From assembly GCA_028292065.1 (NCBI GenBank), contig JAQGNC010000575.1, positions 1 to 9,867 on the forward strand: a stretch of 9,867 nt of DNA, read 5' to 3'. Each line of letters begins with the position of its first letter. Position 1 is the stretch's first letter. Below, piece by piece: positions 1-6,235 of the stretch. Both the position numbers and the translations under genes were made by a program. The DNA comes from Betaproteobacteria bacterium (lineage in GTDB: Bacteria; Pseudomonadota; Gammaproteobacteria; Burkholderiales; SG8-41). Below the pieces are notes generated by a model, which was not told the DNA's origin, searched no databases, and saw only the letters and a program-made list of their open reading frames with translations.

Positions 1-543
1 GGCGGCAAGATCGATCTCGTCATCCAGCGCATCATGGACGTGCTGCTGTCGTTTCCGATCATCGTGCTCGCGATCACGGTGGTCGCGGTGCTCGGCAAGA
101 ACATCATCCTCGGGATCGACGTGAACCTCGTCGTCGCGATCGGCCTGCCGATGATCCCGAAAGTCGCGCGAGTGGTGCGCGCCTCGGCGCTCGCCATCCG
201 CGAGCTTCCGTATATCGACGCCGCGCGCACCGCAGGCTACTCGAACACGCGCATCATCTTCCGGCACATGGTGCCCAACGTGGTGGCGCCGTATCTCATC
301 ATGATCACCGCTTTCGTCGCGCAGGCCATCCTCGCCGAAGCGTCGCTCTCGTTCCTCGGCCTCGGCGTGACCGAGCCGACCGCTTCATGGGGACTCATGC
401 TCTCCGGCGCCGCCGCGGACTTCTACCAGCAGGCGCCGTGGATGATCGTCTTCCCCGGCATCGCCATCAGTCTCGCCGTCTTCGCTTTCAATCTATTCGG
501 CGACAGCCTGAGGGACTGGCTCGATCCGAAAATCAAGCTGTAG
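1..543 (+). CDS. ABC transporter permease, DppC/OppC type (5'-truncated)
   Basis: This is the C-terminal 180 residues of an inner-membrane permease of the dipeptide/oligopeptide/nickel ABC importer family (binding-protein-dependent transport inner membrane component). The reading frame is open from base 1, so the true start lies upstream of the window. The visible part begins with IQRIMDVLLSFPIIVLAI, the typical entry into a DppC transmembrane domain. It then carries the EAA loop that contacts the ATPase (YIDAARTAGYSNTRIIFRHM followed by VPN), and after that LSFLGLGVTEPTASWGLML and the C-terminal DSLRDWLDPKIKL, all characteristic of DppC-like proteins. At least three hydrophobic segments are visible. 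Partner permease, ATPases and receptor would be expected upstream. The transported substrate cannot be told from this subunit; peptides are only the family default. A dehalogenase-like gene follows 31 bp downstream on the same strand. Confidence 0.93.
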   Translation, partial: GGKIDLVIQRIMDVLLSFPIIVLAITVVAVLGKNIILGIDVNLVVAIGLPMIPKVARVVRASALAIRELPYIDAARTAGYSNTRIIFRHMVPNVVAPYLIMITAFVAQAILAEASLSFLGLGVTEPTASWGLMLSGAAADFYQQAPWMIVFPGIAISLAVFAFNLFGDSLRDWLDPKIKL

Positions 544-574
544 GATTTATAAACGGTAACCGTAAGGCGACTTT

Positions 575-1279
575 ATGAGCACCGCAGATCCTTTCGAAGG
601 CGAAGTACACACCCTGATGTTCGACCTGTATGGCACGGTCGTGGACATGCAGGGCGGTCTCACCGCGGCGGTGACGCCGTACCTGAAGCGCAAAGGCTGG
701 ACCGGCCGGCCCGACGCGCTGGTGACGTGGTGGCGGCGCACCCATTTCGAGAACTCGATGATCGACGCGCTGCTGCATCGGGATCACACGCCGTATCGGG
801 AGATCGGCCATCGGGCGGTGTCGTACACGCTCGAGCGCGCCGGCATCGAGCACACGCCCGACGAGGTGAAAACACTGGTCGCCGAGATCGAAAGGCTCAA
901 GCCTTTCCCCGACGTGGTCGAAGCGCTGAAGAAGCTGAAGACGCGCTACCAGCTCACGATCCTGTCCAACGGCGACCCCGACATGCTGGCCGCGGCGATG
1001 CCGCACATCGGCGTCGAGTTCGACCGCGTGATCTCGGTCGCGGAAGCCGGTTCGTTCAAGCCTCACGTCGCGACTTACCGGCACGCCGCCGAAACCCTCG
1101 GCTGCGCGCCCGACGCGATACTGTTCGTCGCGAACCACGCTTTCGATTGTGTCGGCGCCAAGGCCTACGGCATGAGGACGTGCTTCGTCGATCGGCGCAA
1201 GCGCCCTTTCGGCGACTGGCCTTATCAGCCCGACCTGGTCGTGGCCGATTTCGCGGAGCTCGCTGAGCGGCTGACCTAG
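575..1279 (+). CDS. Haloacid dehalogenase type II-like HAD hydrolase
   Basis: A 234-aa HAD-superfamily hydrolase closest to L-2-haloacid dehalogenases, which displace halide from 2-haloalkanoates through an aspartyl ester. Motif I is FDLYGT, with nucleophile Asp17 and Thr21. The Asp at +2 used by HAD phosphatases is Tyr19, as in dehalogenases. Motif II is LSNGD (Ser131, Asn132), the conserved Lys is Lys162 in SFKPH, with Tyr168 after it, and motif III is VANHAFDCVGAKAYGM (Asp191). Length fits the family (about 220-240 aa). At the position of the well-studied enzyme's SSNAWD, this protein reads VANHAFD, so the Ser and one Asn are replaced by Ala186 and His188; true dehalogenase activity is therefore uncertain. 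The ATG at 575 is preceded by AAGGCG at a suitable distance. It probably shares a transcript with the ABC permease upstream. It converges on the minus-strand gene ending at 1316. Confidence 0.88.
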   Translation: MSTADPFEGEVHTLMFDLYGTVVDMQGGLTAAVTPYLKRKGWTGRPDALVTWWRRTHFENSMIDALLHRDHTPYREIGHRAVSYTLERAGIEHTPDEVKTLVAEIERLKPFPDVVEALKKLKTRYQLTILSNGDPDMLAAAMPHIGVEFDRVISVAEAGSFKPHVATYRHAAETLGCAPDAILFVANHAFDCVGAKAYGMRTCFVDRRKRPFGDWPYQPDLVVADFAELAERLT

Positions 1280-1315
1280 ACAACTGTCATTGACGACGTT
1301 AGCGAGGCCCTGAGC

Positions 1316-2047
1316 TCAGCGCGCGAACCGCCGCACGCGAGCGGGTCTCTCGCTCGCGGGCGCAGGCTCCACACGGATGCTGTAGGCGTTGTCGGAGTGG
1401 ACGCCGGTCAGCGTGTACGCGCGCACGGTCTGCACCCGGCCTCGTCCGTCGACGACGTTCACGCTCGCGCGGGCGCTCTCGCCACCGTCGTAGCGCTGCA
1501 GGTGCACGAATCCCAGGCGCCCGTCGCCGGTGACGTCACCGACCATACGGCACGTCGCGCCGAAGCCTGCGAAGTAGAGGCGCTCGGGCGCGCGACCGTC
1601 TTCGAGCACGAGCACCGCGGCTTCGAGCGCCATGCTGCCGCTCTGGCCGAGGCCGGCAAAAGACCCTTCGAGACACGTATAGCGGCGCTTTCGCAGCGCC
1701 AGCCGATACACCCGGATCCCGTCCCAATCCCACGCCTGCGCACCGACTGCGAAACCCCATGCCGAGGCCATCGCCTCGACGGGATACTTGCGGCGGCCCA
1801 ATTCGAACTGCGGCGCAGGCGCCATGCGATAACGCAGGGCGGCGGGTTCGCGCGCGCGCTCAGGCTCGAACGCGTAGTAGCGCGGCTCGGGGTCGCTCTC
1901 GCTTTGAACAGGATGGAAGCGGCCCTCGACCGGAATTGCGGCGCCGCGCTTGAACGAGTCGACCCACGACTGGACCGGCTCCAGCGAAAGCGGATCGGCG
2001 GCCGCGGCCGACGCGAAAAGCCAAAGGAGGCCGAGAACGGCCTTCAA
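1316..2047 (-). CDS. Exported protein of unknown function, TTG start, coupled to the upstream gene
   Basis: A 243-aa protein that I do not recognise as a named family. It starts with a short Sec signal peptide: Lys2, a hydrophobic core VLGLLWLFASAAAA, and a likely cleavage after the Ala run before DPLSL. A periplasmic or secreted location is therefore likely. The mature part has two cysteines (about 125 and 166) that could form a disulfide, and a DVTGDGRLGF stretch (171-180) like Ca-binding DxxGDG loops of FG-GAP or EF-hand-like repeats. The start codon is TTG at 2047-2045, overlapping the previous gene's stop as TTGA (4 bp). An AAGGA lies about 9 nt upstream, so translational coupling is likely. 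No earlier start in this frame looks better. Its role is probably tied to the 244-aa protein encoded just before it. An immunity or chaperone-like role is only inference. Confidence 0.8.
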   Translation of the reverse strand: MKAVLGLLWLFASAAAADPLSLEPVQSWVDSFKRGAAIPVEGRFHPVQSESDPEPRYYAFEPERAREPAALRYRMAPAPQFELGRRKYPVEAMASAWGFAVGAQAWDWDGIRVYRLALRKRRYTCLEGSFAGLGQSGSMALEAAVLVLEDGRAPERLYFAGFGATCRMVGDVTGDGRLGFVHLQRYDGGESARASVNVVDGRGRVQTVRAYTLTGVHSDNAYSIRVEPAPASERPARVRRFAR

Positions 2048-2778
2048 CCGAGATATTCCTTGCCCCCGGTCGCTTTGAGGTATTCCGGTGTGAAGCGCCA
2101 GAAAACCGTCGAGCCGAACGCCGCCGTCGACTCGAACGTATACGAGTAGCGGCCGCGCTCTTTCGTCTTGTTACCTTTCTTGTCGTACCAGTACTCGACG
2201 ACTTCGGTGATCTTTTTGTCGCCGATTTTGAAGATATCGTGCGCGGGGTCGCTGAACCGTATTCCTTTGAGGGCCTTGGGGTGAGCGGACAAATTCGTCT
2301 TCAGGTCGAGACCATCCCAGAAGTAGGCGCCATTCGAGTAGTCGAGCTGCTTCGTCACGGCGTGGCGCGCAGCAAGAACCGCGCTATTCATGCCGGAGCT
2401 CGCCGCGACGGCTTCCTCGGTGGCGTTTTTCAGCGCGTTGAAGCGTGCGCTGCCGTCGACGAAAACAAGCGAGAAGCGTCCGATGTCTTTGCTCTTGAGG
2501 AATTGCAGCAGTGTCGTGCTGCGCGCTTCCGCCTGCCGCACCAGTACCGCGCCTATCGCAGCCATCTCTTCGAAGACGTTTGCGGTGGAGCTTTCACCGA
2601 ATACGCCCGCGGCGAGCAGCCGCTCCTCTTCGGTGAGGTGGATGTCCCGGAGCATCGACTTCTCAGCAAGCCCGAGCGAACCGGGTATCGCGGTCGCACA
2701 AAGCGCGCTCGTCCCGTCGTCGATATACGGATTATTCGTGCTCGTCCCGAGCGAGCCGCAGCTGGTGAAGGTTCCCAT
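2044..2778 (-). CDS. Hypothetical protein, weakly SleB-like putative cell-wall hydrolase
   Basis: A 244-aa protein without a signal peptide or membrane segment. Residues 48-85 (LTEEERLLAAGVFGESS, then EEMAAIGAVLVRQAEARS) resemble the start of SleB/CwlJ-type wall hydrolases, where an aE-rich helix with YGEA is followed by a V-x-x-V-x-x-N-R helix. Glu62 in FGES would be the catalytic acid. The later DYSNGAYFWDGLDLKTN and FSDPAHDIFKIG (146-186) recall the asparagine- and tyrosine-rich second half of that fold. This similarity is by eye and weak, so the function is tentative. The ATG at 2778 has AGGAG five to six nt upstream. The gene starts 42 bp after the MR/MLE stop and overlaps the exported-protein gene by 4 bp. 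Wall hydrolases acting outside the cell normally carry a signal. Its absence here, with an exported partner, is the arrangement of a type VI-type effector with its immunity protein, but no secretion gene is nearby. Confidence 0.72.
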   Translation of the reverse strand: MGTFTSCGSLGTSTNNPYIDDGTSALCATAIPGSLGLAEKSMLRDIHLTEEERLLAAGVFGESSTANVFEEMAAIGAVLVRQAEARSTTLLQFLKSKDIGRFSLVFVDGSARFNALKNATEEAVAASSGMNSAVLAARHAVTKQLDYSNGAYFWDGLDLKTNLSAHPKALKGIRFSDPAHDIFKIGDKKITEVVEYWYDKKGNKTKERGRYSYTFESTAAFGSTVFWRFTPEYLKATGGKEYLG

Positions 2779-2820
2779 GTTCGCTCCTGAAAAGGATCGA
2801 TGCGCCAGTGAAGCGCCGCG

Positions 2821-3924
2821 TCACGTTGCGATAGCAAACCGCCGCACGCGCGCTTCGTCGACTTCGATCCCGAGCCCCGCTCCCGACGGCACCTGCGCGT
2901 GGCCGCCCGAAAACTCCAGCGGCCTGGCGAGGATGTCTTCGGACAGATAGGGGCTGGTCAGGCTGACTCCCCAGTCGAGCGACGGCACCGCGGCCGCGAG
3001 ATGCAGCACCGCCGCGGTGGCGATCCACGATTCGGACATCTTGCCCGCGAGATTCACTTTCATCCCGAAGGTCTGGCACAGCTTCGCCGCTTCGAGCACC
3101 GGCTTTATGCCGCCGAGCTTGATCGTCTTCAGGCTCGCGCCTTTCCCCGCGCGCGCTTCGTGATGGCGGCGCACGTCGTCGAGGTGGTGCAGGCCTTCGT
3201 CGAAGCCGATCGCGATGCTGCTCGCCGCGGCGACTCGCGCCATTCCGGCGAGGTCGTGGCCCATGACGGGCTGCTCGAAGAAGGCGAGCCCCGAGCCTTC
3301 GAGGCCGCGCACGTAGGAAATCGCTTCGTCGACCGACCAGCCCTGGTTCGCATCGGCGCAGACGAGCACGTCGCGGCCGAGCGCTTCGCACACCTGGCGC
3401 GTGCGCTGCGCGTCGTGAAGCGGATCGCCGGTGCCGACTTTCACCTTGAATGCGACGTAGCCTTCCGATTTGCACCGGCGCGCCTCTTTGATGTCGGCGG
3501 CAGGATCGCTCGCGGCGATCATGCGCAGCATCGCGATGCGATCGCGGCGTTTGCCGCCGAGGAGTTCGTAGACCGGCTTATCGGTCGCTTTACCGAGCGC
3601 GTCGTGCAGCGCGATTTCGATCGCGGACTTCGCTGCGTAGTTGCCGTAGAGGGCGCGGTCCATGCGATCGGAGACACCCGCGATATCGGCTAGCGGCGCG
3701 CCTTCGAGGGTCGGCACCAGATAGCGGATCGCGGCCATCATGCTTTCGACGGTCTCGCCGGTCATGCTCGGCGCCGACGCCGCTTCGCCCCAGCCGACGA
3801 TGCCTTTATCGGTCTCGAGACGCACCAGCACATTGTCCGCGGTGCGCAGCTCGACGCCGGCCATTTTGATGGGTTTGGCCATCGGCAGGCTGATGGCGAT
3901 GGGTTTGATGCGTTTGATGTTCAT
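2821..3924 (-). CDS. Mandelate racemase/muconate lactonizing enzyme family protein
   Basis: A 367-aa enolase-superfamily enzyme, with an N-terminal capping domain (1 to about 125) and a TIM-barrel C-terminal domain. It abstracts the proton alpha to a carboxylate using Mg2+. The MLE-subgroup residues are all visible: Lys160 and Lys162 in FKVKVGTG, metal ligands Asp191 (CADANQGW), Glu217 (FFEQPV) and Asp242 (GFDEG, with Glu243), and the opposite general base Lys269 in IKLGG. The reaction may be cycloisomerisation, racemisation, dehydration or N-acyl/dipeptide epimerisation; subgroup membership does not decide it. I chose ATG 3924 (MNIKRIKPIAISLPMAKP). The frame stays open to 4014, but those extra 30 codons are translated palindromic repeats (GSDPG units). 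A weak AAGG lies 10 nt upstream. It lies 107 bp after a Bug receptor gene on the same strand, which may supply its substrate. Confidence 0.92.
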   Translation of the reverse strand: MNIKRIKPIAISLPMAKPIKMAGVELRTADNVLVRLETDKGIVGWGEAASAPSMTGETVESMMAAIRYLVPTLEGAPLADIAGVSDRMDRALYGNYAAKSAIEIALHDALGKATDKPVYELLGGKRRDRIAMLRMIAASDPAADIKEARRCKSEGYVAFKVKVGTGDPLHDAQRTRQVCEALGRDVLVCADANQGWSVDEAISYVRGLEGSGLAFFEQPVMGHDLAGMARVAAASSIAIGFDEGLHHLDDVRRHHEARAGKGASLKTIKLGGIKPVLEAAKLCQTFGMKVNLAGKMSESWIATAAVLHLAAAVPSLDWGVSLTSPYLSEDILARPLEFSGGHAQVPSGAGLGIEVDEARVRRFAIAT

Positions 3925-3938
3925 TTGTTTTGTGCCTT

Positions 3939-4012
3939 GGATCACATCGGGGTCTGACCCCGACCACAGGATCACACCGGGGTCAGACCCCAAGAAGCCG
4001 GGGTCTGACCCC
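3939..4012. repeat. Cluster of three 13-bp palindromic repeats (GGGGTC[T/A]GACCCC)
   Basis: Three copies of a near-perfect palindrome: GGGGTCTGACCCC at 3949-3961, its reverse complement GGGGTCAGACCCC at 3979-3991, and GGGGTCTGACCCC again at 4000-4012. The first two sit inside a 23-bp direct repeat (3939-3961 and 3969-3991, beginning GGATCACA, with two differences). Neighbouring copies are inverted relative to one another, so they can also pair as 13-bp stems. The cluster fills most of the gap between the Bug receptor stop and the MR/MLE start. It could form an mRNA hairpin that separates expression of the two genes. The same 13-mers recur at 9824-9857. It resembles REP-type elements; no transposase is present in the window. 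Confidence 0.9.
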
Positions 4013-4031
4013 ATCTATGTTCGGCTTCGCC

Positions 4032-5003
4032 TCACGGGCGTTTCTCCTCCTTCGCCAGCTTCTCGACGGCAGGCGCGAGGCGCTTGTGGTCGGTCTGGAA
4101 GAATTTCACGAACTCCGGGGTGTCGCGGTAATCGACTTCGACGTTCGATTTCTCCATCGCCTGCTTGTAGAGCGGATCGGTCATGGTGCGGCGGATCAGG
4201 TCGCGCATCGATTTCATTGTCGGCTCGGAAACGCCCGCGGTGGTGAAGAGGCCGACCCACAGATACGCTTCGAGGTCGTAGCCCATCTCCCTGAAGGTCG
4301 CGACGTCCGGCAGGCTCGAGTGGCGCTTGCCGCCCCAGCTCGCGAGCGGGCGCAGCTTGCCGCCCTTGATGTGAGGCGCGACTGCGGCGAGACCCTGCGC
4401 GGTCGCCTGGACGTGGCCGCCGAGCAGCTGAGTGACCGCGGGTCCGCCGCCGGTGGTCGGCACGTGGCGCATCTTCAGCCCCGCGACGTCCATGAACTGC
4501 GCGAAAGGCACGTGGGTCACCGCGAAAGGCCCCGAGCTCGAGAACGCGAGCTGCCCGTCCTTCGCCTTGGCTTCGGCGATGAAGTCCTTCACCGTTTTCC
4601 ACGGGCTTTCGGTCTGCACCGAAAGGATCAGCGGGTCGGCGCTGGTCAACGCGAGCGGCTGGATCTGCTCGAGCTTGTACGGCGACTCGACGTGCTGCGC
4701 CTTGTTCTTCTCGACGACGAGATAGATGTTCGGCGTGGTGACGAGGATGTTGTAGCCGTCGGGCTTCTGGCCCGCGACGTACGCGGTGCCGACCGCCGCG
4801 GTCGCGCCCGGCTTGTTAATCACCGGCGCGGGCTGCTTGGTGAGCCTCTCGATGATCGCCGACATCGGCTGCGCGGTGATCTGGTTCATGCCGCCGGGCG
4901 GATTCGGGACGATGATCTGGATTGCGCGCGAGGGGTAAGCCTCCTGCGCGAGCGCTCCGGTCGAAAGAAGGGCAAGGACGACAGCGGACAGCACGCGATT
5001 CAT
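4032..5003 (-). CDS. Tripartite tricarboxylate transporter substrate-binding protein (Bug family)
   Basis: A 323-aa periplasmic solute receptor of the Bug/TctC family, which binds carboxylates (citrate, aromatic acids, amino acids, nicotinate and others, depending on the paralogue). Residues 1-20 are a Sec signal peptide ending ALAQ, cleaved before EAYPSRA. Family signatures are YPSRAIQIIVPNPPGG (23-38), the first carboxylate-binding loop; NKPGATAAVGTAYVAG (63-78) followed by PDGYN; the GGGPAVTQLLGGHVQA segment (185-200); and LPDVATFREMGYDLEAYLWV (231-250). Length is normal. The start at 5003 has GGAGGAG just upstream. The open frame continues to 5300, but that part encodes interspersed repeats and is not protein. 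No membrane subunits (TctA/TctB) are in the window, which is usual for the many orphan Bug genes of Burkholderiales. It is the first gene of a minus-strand unit; the ligand is unknown. Confidence 0.94.
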   Translation of the reverse strand: MNRVLSAVVLALLSTGALAQEAYPSRAIQIIVPNPPGGMNQITAQPMSAIIERLTKQPAPVINKPGATAAVGTAYVAGQKPDGYNILVTTPNIYLVVEKNKAQHVESPYKLEQIQPLALTSADPLILSVQTESPWKTVKDFIAEAKAKDGQLAFSSSGPFAVTHVPFAQFMDVAGLKMRHVPTTGGGPAVTQLLGGHVQATAQGLAAVAPHIKGGKLRPLASWGGKRHSSLPDVATFREMGYDLEAYLWVGLFTTAGVSEPTMKSMRDLIRRTMTDPLYKQAMEKSNVEVDYRDTPEFVKFFQTDHKRLAPAVEKLAKEEKRP

Positions 5004-5075
5004 GAACACTCCTCCAGTGGATTCGACGCTGGGTAGCCGTGCGGGTCGTGCCGCCGGCATTGATCTTGTGACTGG

Positions 5076-5104
5076 ACCGTAGCGCCCGGCCCTGCGTGTG
5101 TCAA
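5076..5104 (-). promoter_or_regulatory. Predicted sigma70 promoter of the Bug receptor operon, with overlapping inverted repeat
   Basis: On the minus strand a perfect -35 TTGACA (5104-5099) is followed after exactly 17 bp by TACGGT (5081-5076), a weak -10. It lies about 70 bp upstream of the receptor start. An inverted repeat, CAATGT (5102-5107) and ACATTG (5120-5125), overlaps and extends upstream of the -35 and could bind a regulator. TGTGT (5097-5101) and ACACA (5118-5122) form a second symmetric pair there. The -35 and spacing are directly visible; the operator role is inferred. Confidence 0.5.
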
Positions 5105-5140
5105 TGTTCCCGGAGTCACACATTGCCGGAAGAGTTAACG

Positions 5141-5242
5141 GCCGTTCGTGCCGAGCCCTTCGACAAGGCTCAGGACAGGCTTGTCGAAGCGGGAACACGC
5201 CGTTCACCCTCCGATTGCGCCGCAGTGCGCCCTTCGACAGGC
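5141..5242. repeat. 102-bp interspersed repeat, copy 1 (REP-like, CTTCGACAAGGCTCAGG type)
   Basis: This copy matches 5275-5376 at 95 of 102 positions without gaps; five of the seven differences lie between 5211 and 5220. Inside it, CTTCGACAAG (5158-5167) and CTTGTCGAAG (5180-5189) form a 10-bp stem with a 12-nt loop. The 3' end is a CCCTTCGACAGGCTC motif that runs on to 5250. Sequences of this type are common intergenic repeats in Proteobacteria and are often mistranslated as ALSLSKG or FDKAQDRL peptides. It lies upstream of the Bug promoter and codes for nothing. Confidence 0.92.
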
Positions 5243-5274
5243 TCAGGGCGAACGGGTGTGTGAAGGGCATAACC

Positions 5275-5376
5275 GCCGTTCGTGCTGAGCCCTTCGACAA
5301 GGCTCAGGACAGGCTTGTCGAAGCGGGAACACGCCGTTCACCCTTGAACTGCGGCGCAGTGCGCCCTTCGATAGGC
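5275..5376. repeat. 102-bp interspersed repeat, copy 2
   Basis: Direct copy of 5141-5242 offset by 134 bp, about 93% identical. The 10-bp stem (CTTCGACAAG and CTTGTCGAAG) is fully conserved, while the terminal motif has decayed to CCCTTCGATAGGC. Between the copies, CAGGGCGAACGG (5244-5255) is the downstream half of the same motif family, followed by about 20 bp of unique sequence. Conservation of the stem with changes elsewhere suggests that the hairpin is the part that matters, or that the copies arose by recent tandem duplication. Confidence 0.92.
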
Positions 5377-5527
5377 GCCGCCGAGTCCACGATCGGCTCA
5401 GTGCGCGATCGACCGCGTCGATGGCGCTCTGATAGAAAAGCCCGACGATGCAGTGACCTCGCTATAGAATCGTTTTCCATCGAGCCCCTTCGTGTCCTTC
5501 GTGGTCGATGCTGTTTACCTGTCGCCG
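5377..5527. promoter_or_regulatory. Leader region upstream of azlC with possible -10 and a short repeat fragment
   Basis: This completes the roughly 520-bp divergent gap between the Bug receptor gene and azlC. TAGAAT at 5465-5470 (in GCTATAGAAT) is a good -10 match. At 17 bp upstream there is only CCGACG (5442-5447), a poor -35, so a promoter here may need an activator. CTTCGTGTCCTTCGTGG (5489-5505) resembles a widespread short intergenic repeat. No clear ribosome-binding site precedes either possible azlC start. Nothing else is recognisable. Confidence 0.3.
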
Positions 5528-6235
5528 ATGACGCCCGCCGCTGCGCGCCGCCTCGGCATGCGCGATGCGCTCGGCGTGCCCGGCGCGGTACTCGCCGCGG
5601 GAATGATGGGTTTCGGCGCGCTCGCTCTCGAGTCCGGACTGAGCCTCATGATGGCGCTCGCGTGCACCGCGGGCATCTGGGCGCTGCCGGGCCAGATCGT
5701 GCTCATCGAAATGCACATGTCGGGCGCGCCCGGCGCATTGACCGTGCTCGCGGTGACCCTGACCGCCGCGCGTTTCCTGCCGATGGCGGTTTCCCTGATG
5801 CCGGTCATCCGCGCGCCGGGAGACTCGCGCACGACCCTGTACACCGCCGCCCAGCTGCTGGCGATGACGAGTTGGGCGTGGACGATGCGGCGCTGCGCCG
5901 ACATGCCGCGCGAATCGCGTCTCGCGTACTTCATCGGATTCTCATTGACGTGCTGGACGGTCGGCATCGCCGCGACCGCCGCGGGTTACTTGCTCGCGGG
6001 CTCGTTCTCCCCACTCATGCGACTCGGTTTCGTGTTCCTGAACCCGGTCTACTTCGTCGTGCTGCTGATCGCCGATGCGCGCACCGTGCTCGCGGTGTGC
6101 GCACTCGCGTGCGGTGCGATCGCCGGGCCGCTGCTGTATTACGCCAATCCACAGTGGAGCGTGCTCCTCGCGGGGCTGATCGGCGGCACCGCGGGCTACG
6201 GGCTCCAGCGGATCATCAGGCGGCGCCGTGCTTGA
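5528..6235 (+). CDS. azlC: AzlC family branched-chain amino-acid export protein, large subunit
   Basis: A 235-aa multi-spanning inner-membrane protein of the AzlC family, which with a small AzlD subunit forms a two-component exporter of branched-chain amino acids and analogues (BrnFE/YgaZH type). Residues 16-61 show the family's N-terminal re-entrant part: a glycine-rich helix VLAAGMMGFGALALESGLS, then TAGIWALPGQIVLIEM. Further hydrophobic stretches are at about 70-90, 105-120, 140-165, 170-190 and 195-215, and the end is basic (RRRRA). I prefer ATG 5528 (MTPAAARRLGMRDAL) because the frame upstream, to a GTG at 5492, runs through a repeat-like CTTCGTGTCCTTCGTGG. Neither start has a visible Shine-Dalgarno sequence, so 5492 remains possible. 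Its last 8 bp overlap the start of azlD. Substrate assignment rests on the family only. Confidence 0.87.
   Translation: MTPAAARRLGMRDALGVPGAVLAAGMMGFGALALESGLSLMMALACTAGIWALPGQIVLIEMHMSGAPGALTVLAVTLTAARFLPMAVSLMPVIRAPGDSRTTLYTAAQLLAMTSWAWTMRRCADMPRESRLAYFIGFSLTCWTVGIAATAAGYLLAGSFSPLMRLGFVFLNPVYFVVLLIADARTVLAVCALACGAIAGPLLYYANPQWSVLLAGLIGGTAGYGLQRIIRRRRA

Noticed and set aside
553..563. ACGGTAACCGT small palindrome upstream of the HAD gene
   Set aside because: Arms of only 5 bp around one base, in a 31-bp gap within a probable operon; too short to claim an operator.
1280..1319. Degenerate TGTCATTG repeat or terminator between the convergent genes
   Set aside because: CTGTCATTGACGACG shares only a short stretch with the 8862 element. 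The 10-bp palindrome CTGAGCTCAG (1310-1319) has no loop or T-run, so neither call is safe.
2899..3693. 264-codon plus-strand open frame opposite the MR/MLE gene
   Set aside because: Antisense shadow; the minus strand encodes all catalytic residues of the enolase family.
3925..4014. 30-codon extension of the MR/MLE enzyme (GSDPG units)
   Set aside because: These codons are the palindromic repeats read through; family N-termini match MNIKRIKPI at 3924.
3930..5036. 368-codon plus-strand open frame opposite the Bug receptor
   Set aside because: Antisense to a well-supported gene and without recognisable domains.
5004..5300. N-terminal extension of the Bug receptor reading frame
   Set aside because: It translates the interspersed repeats (ALSLSKG, QACPEPCRR), well-known false peptides. 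The true signal peptide and Shine-Dalgarno sequence are at 5003.
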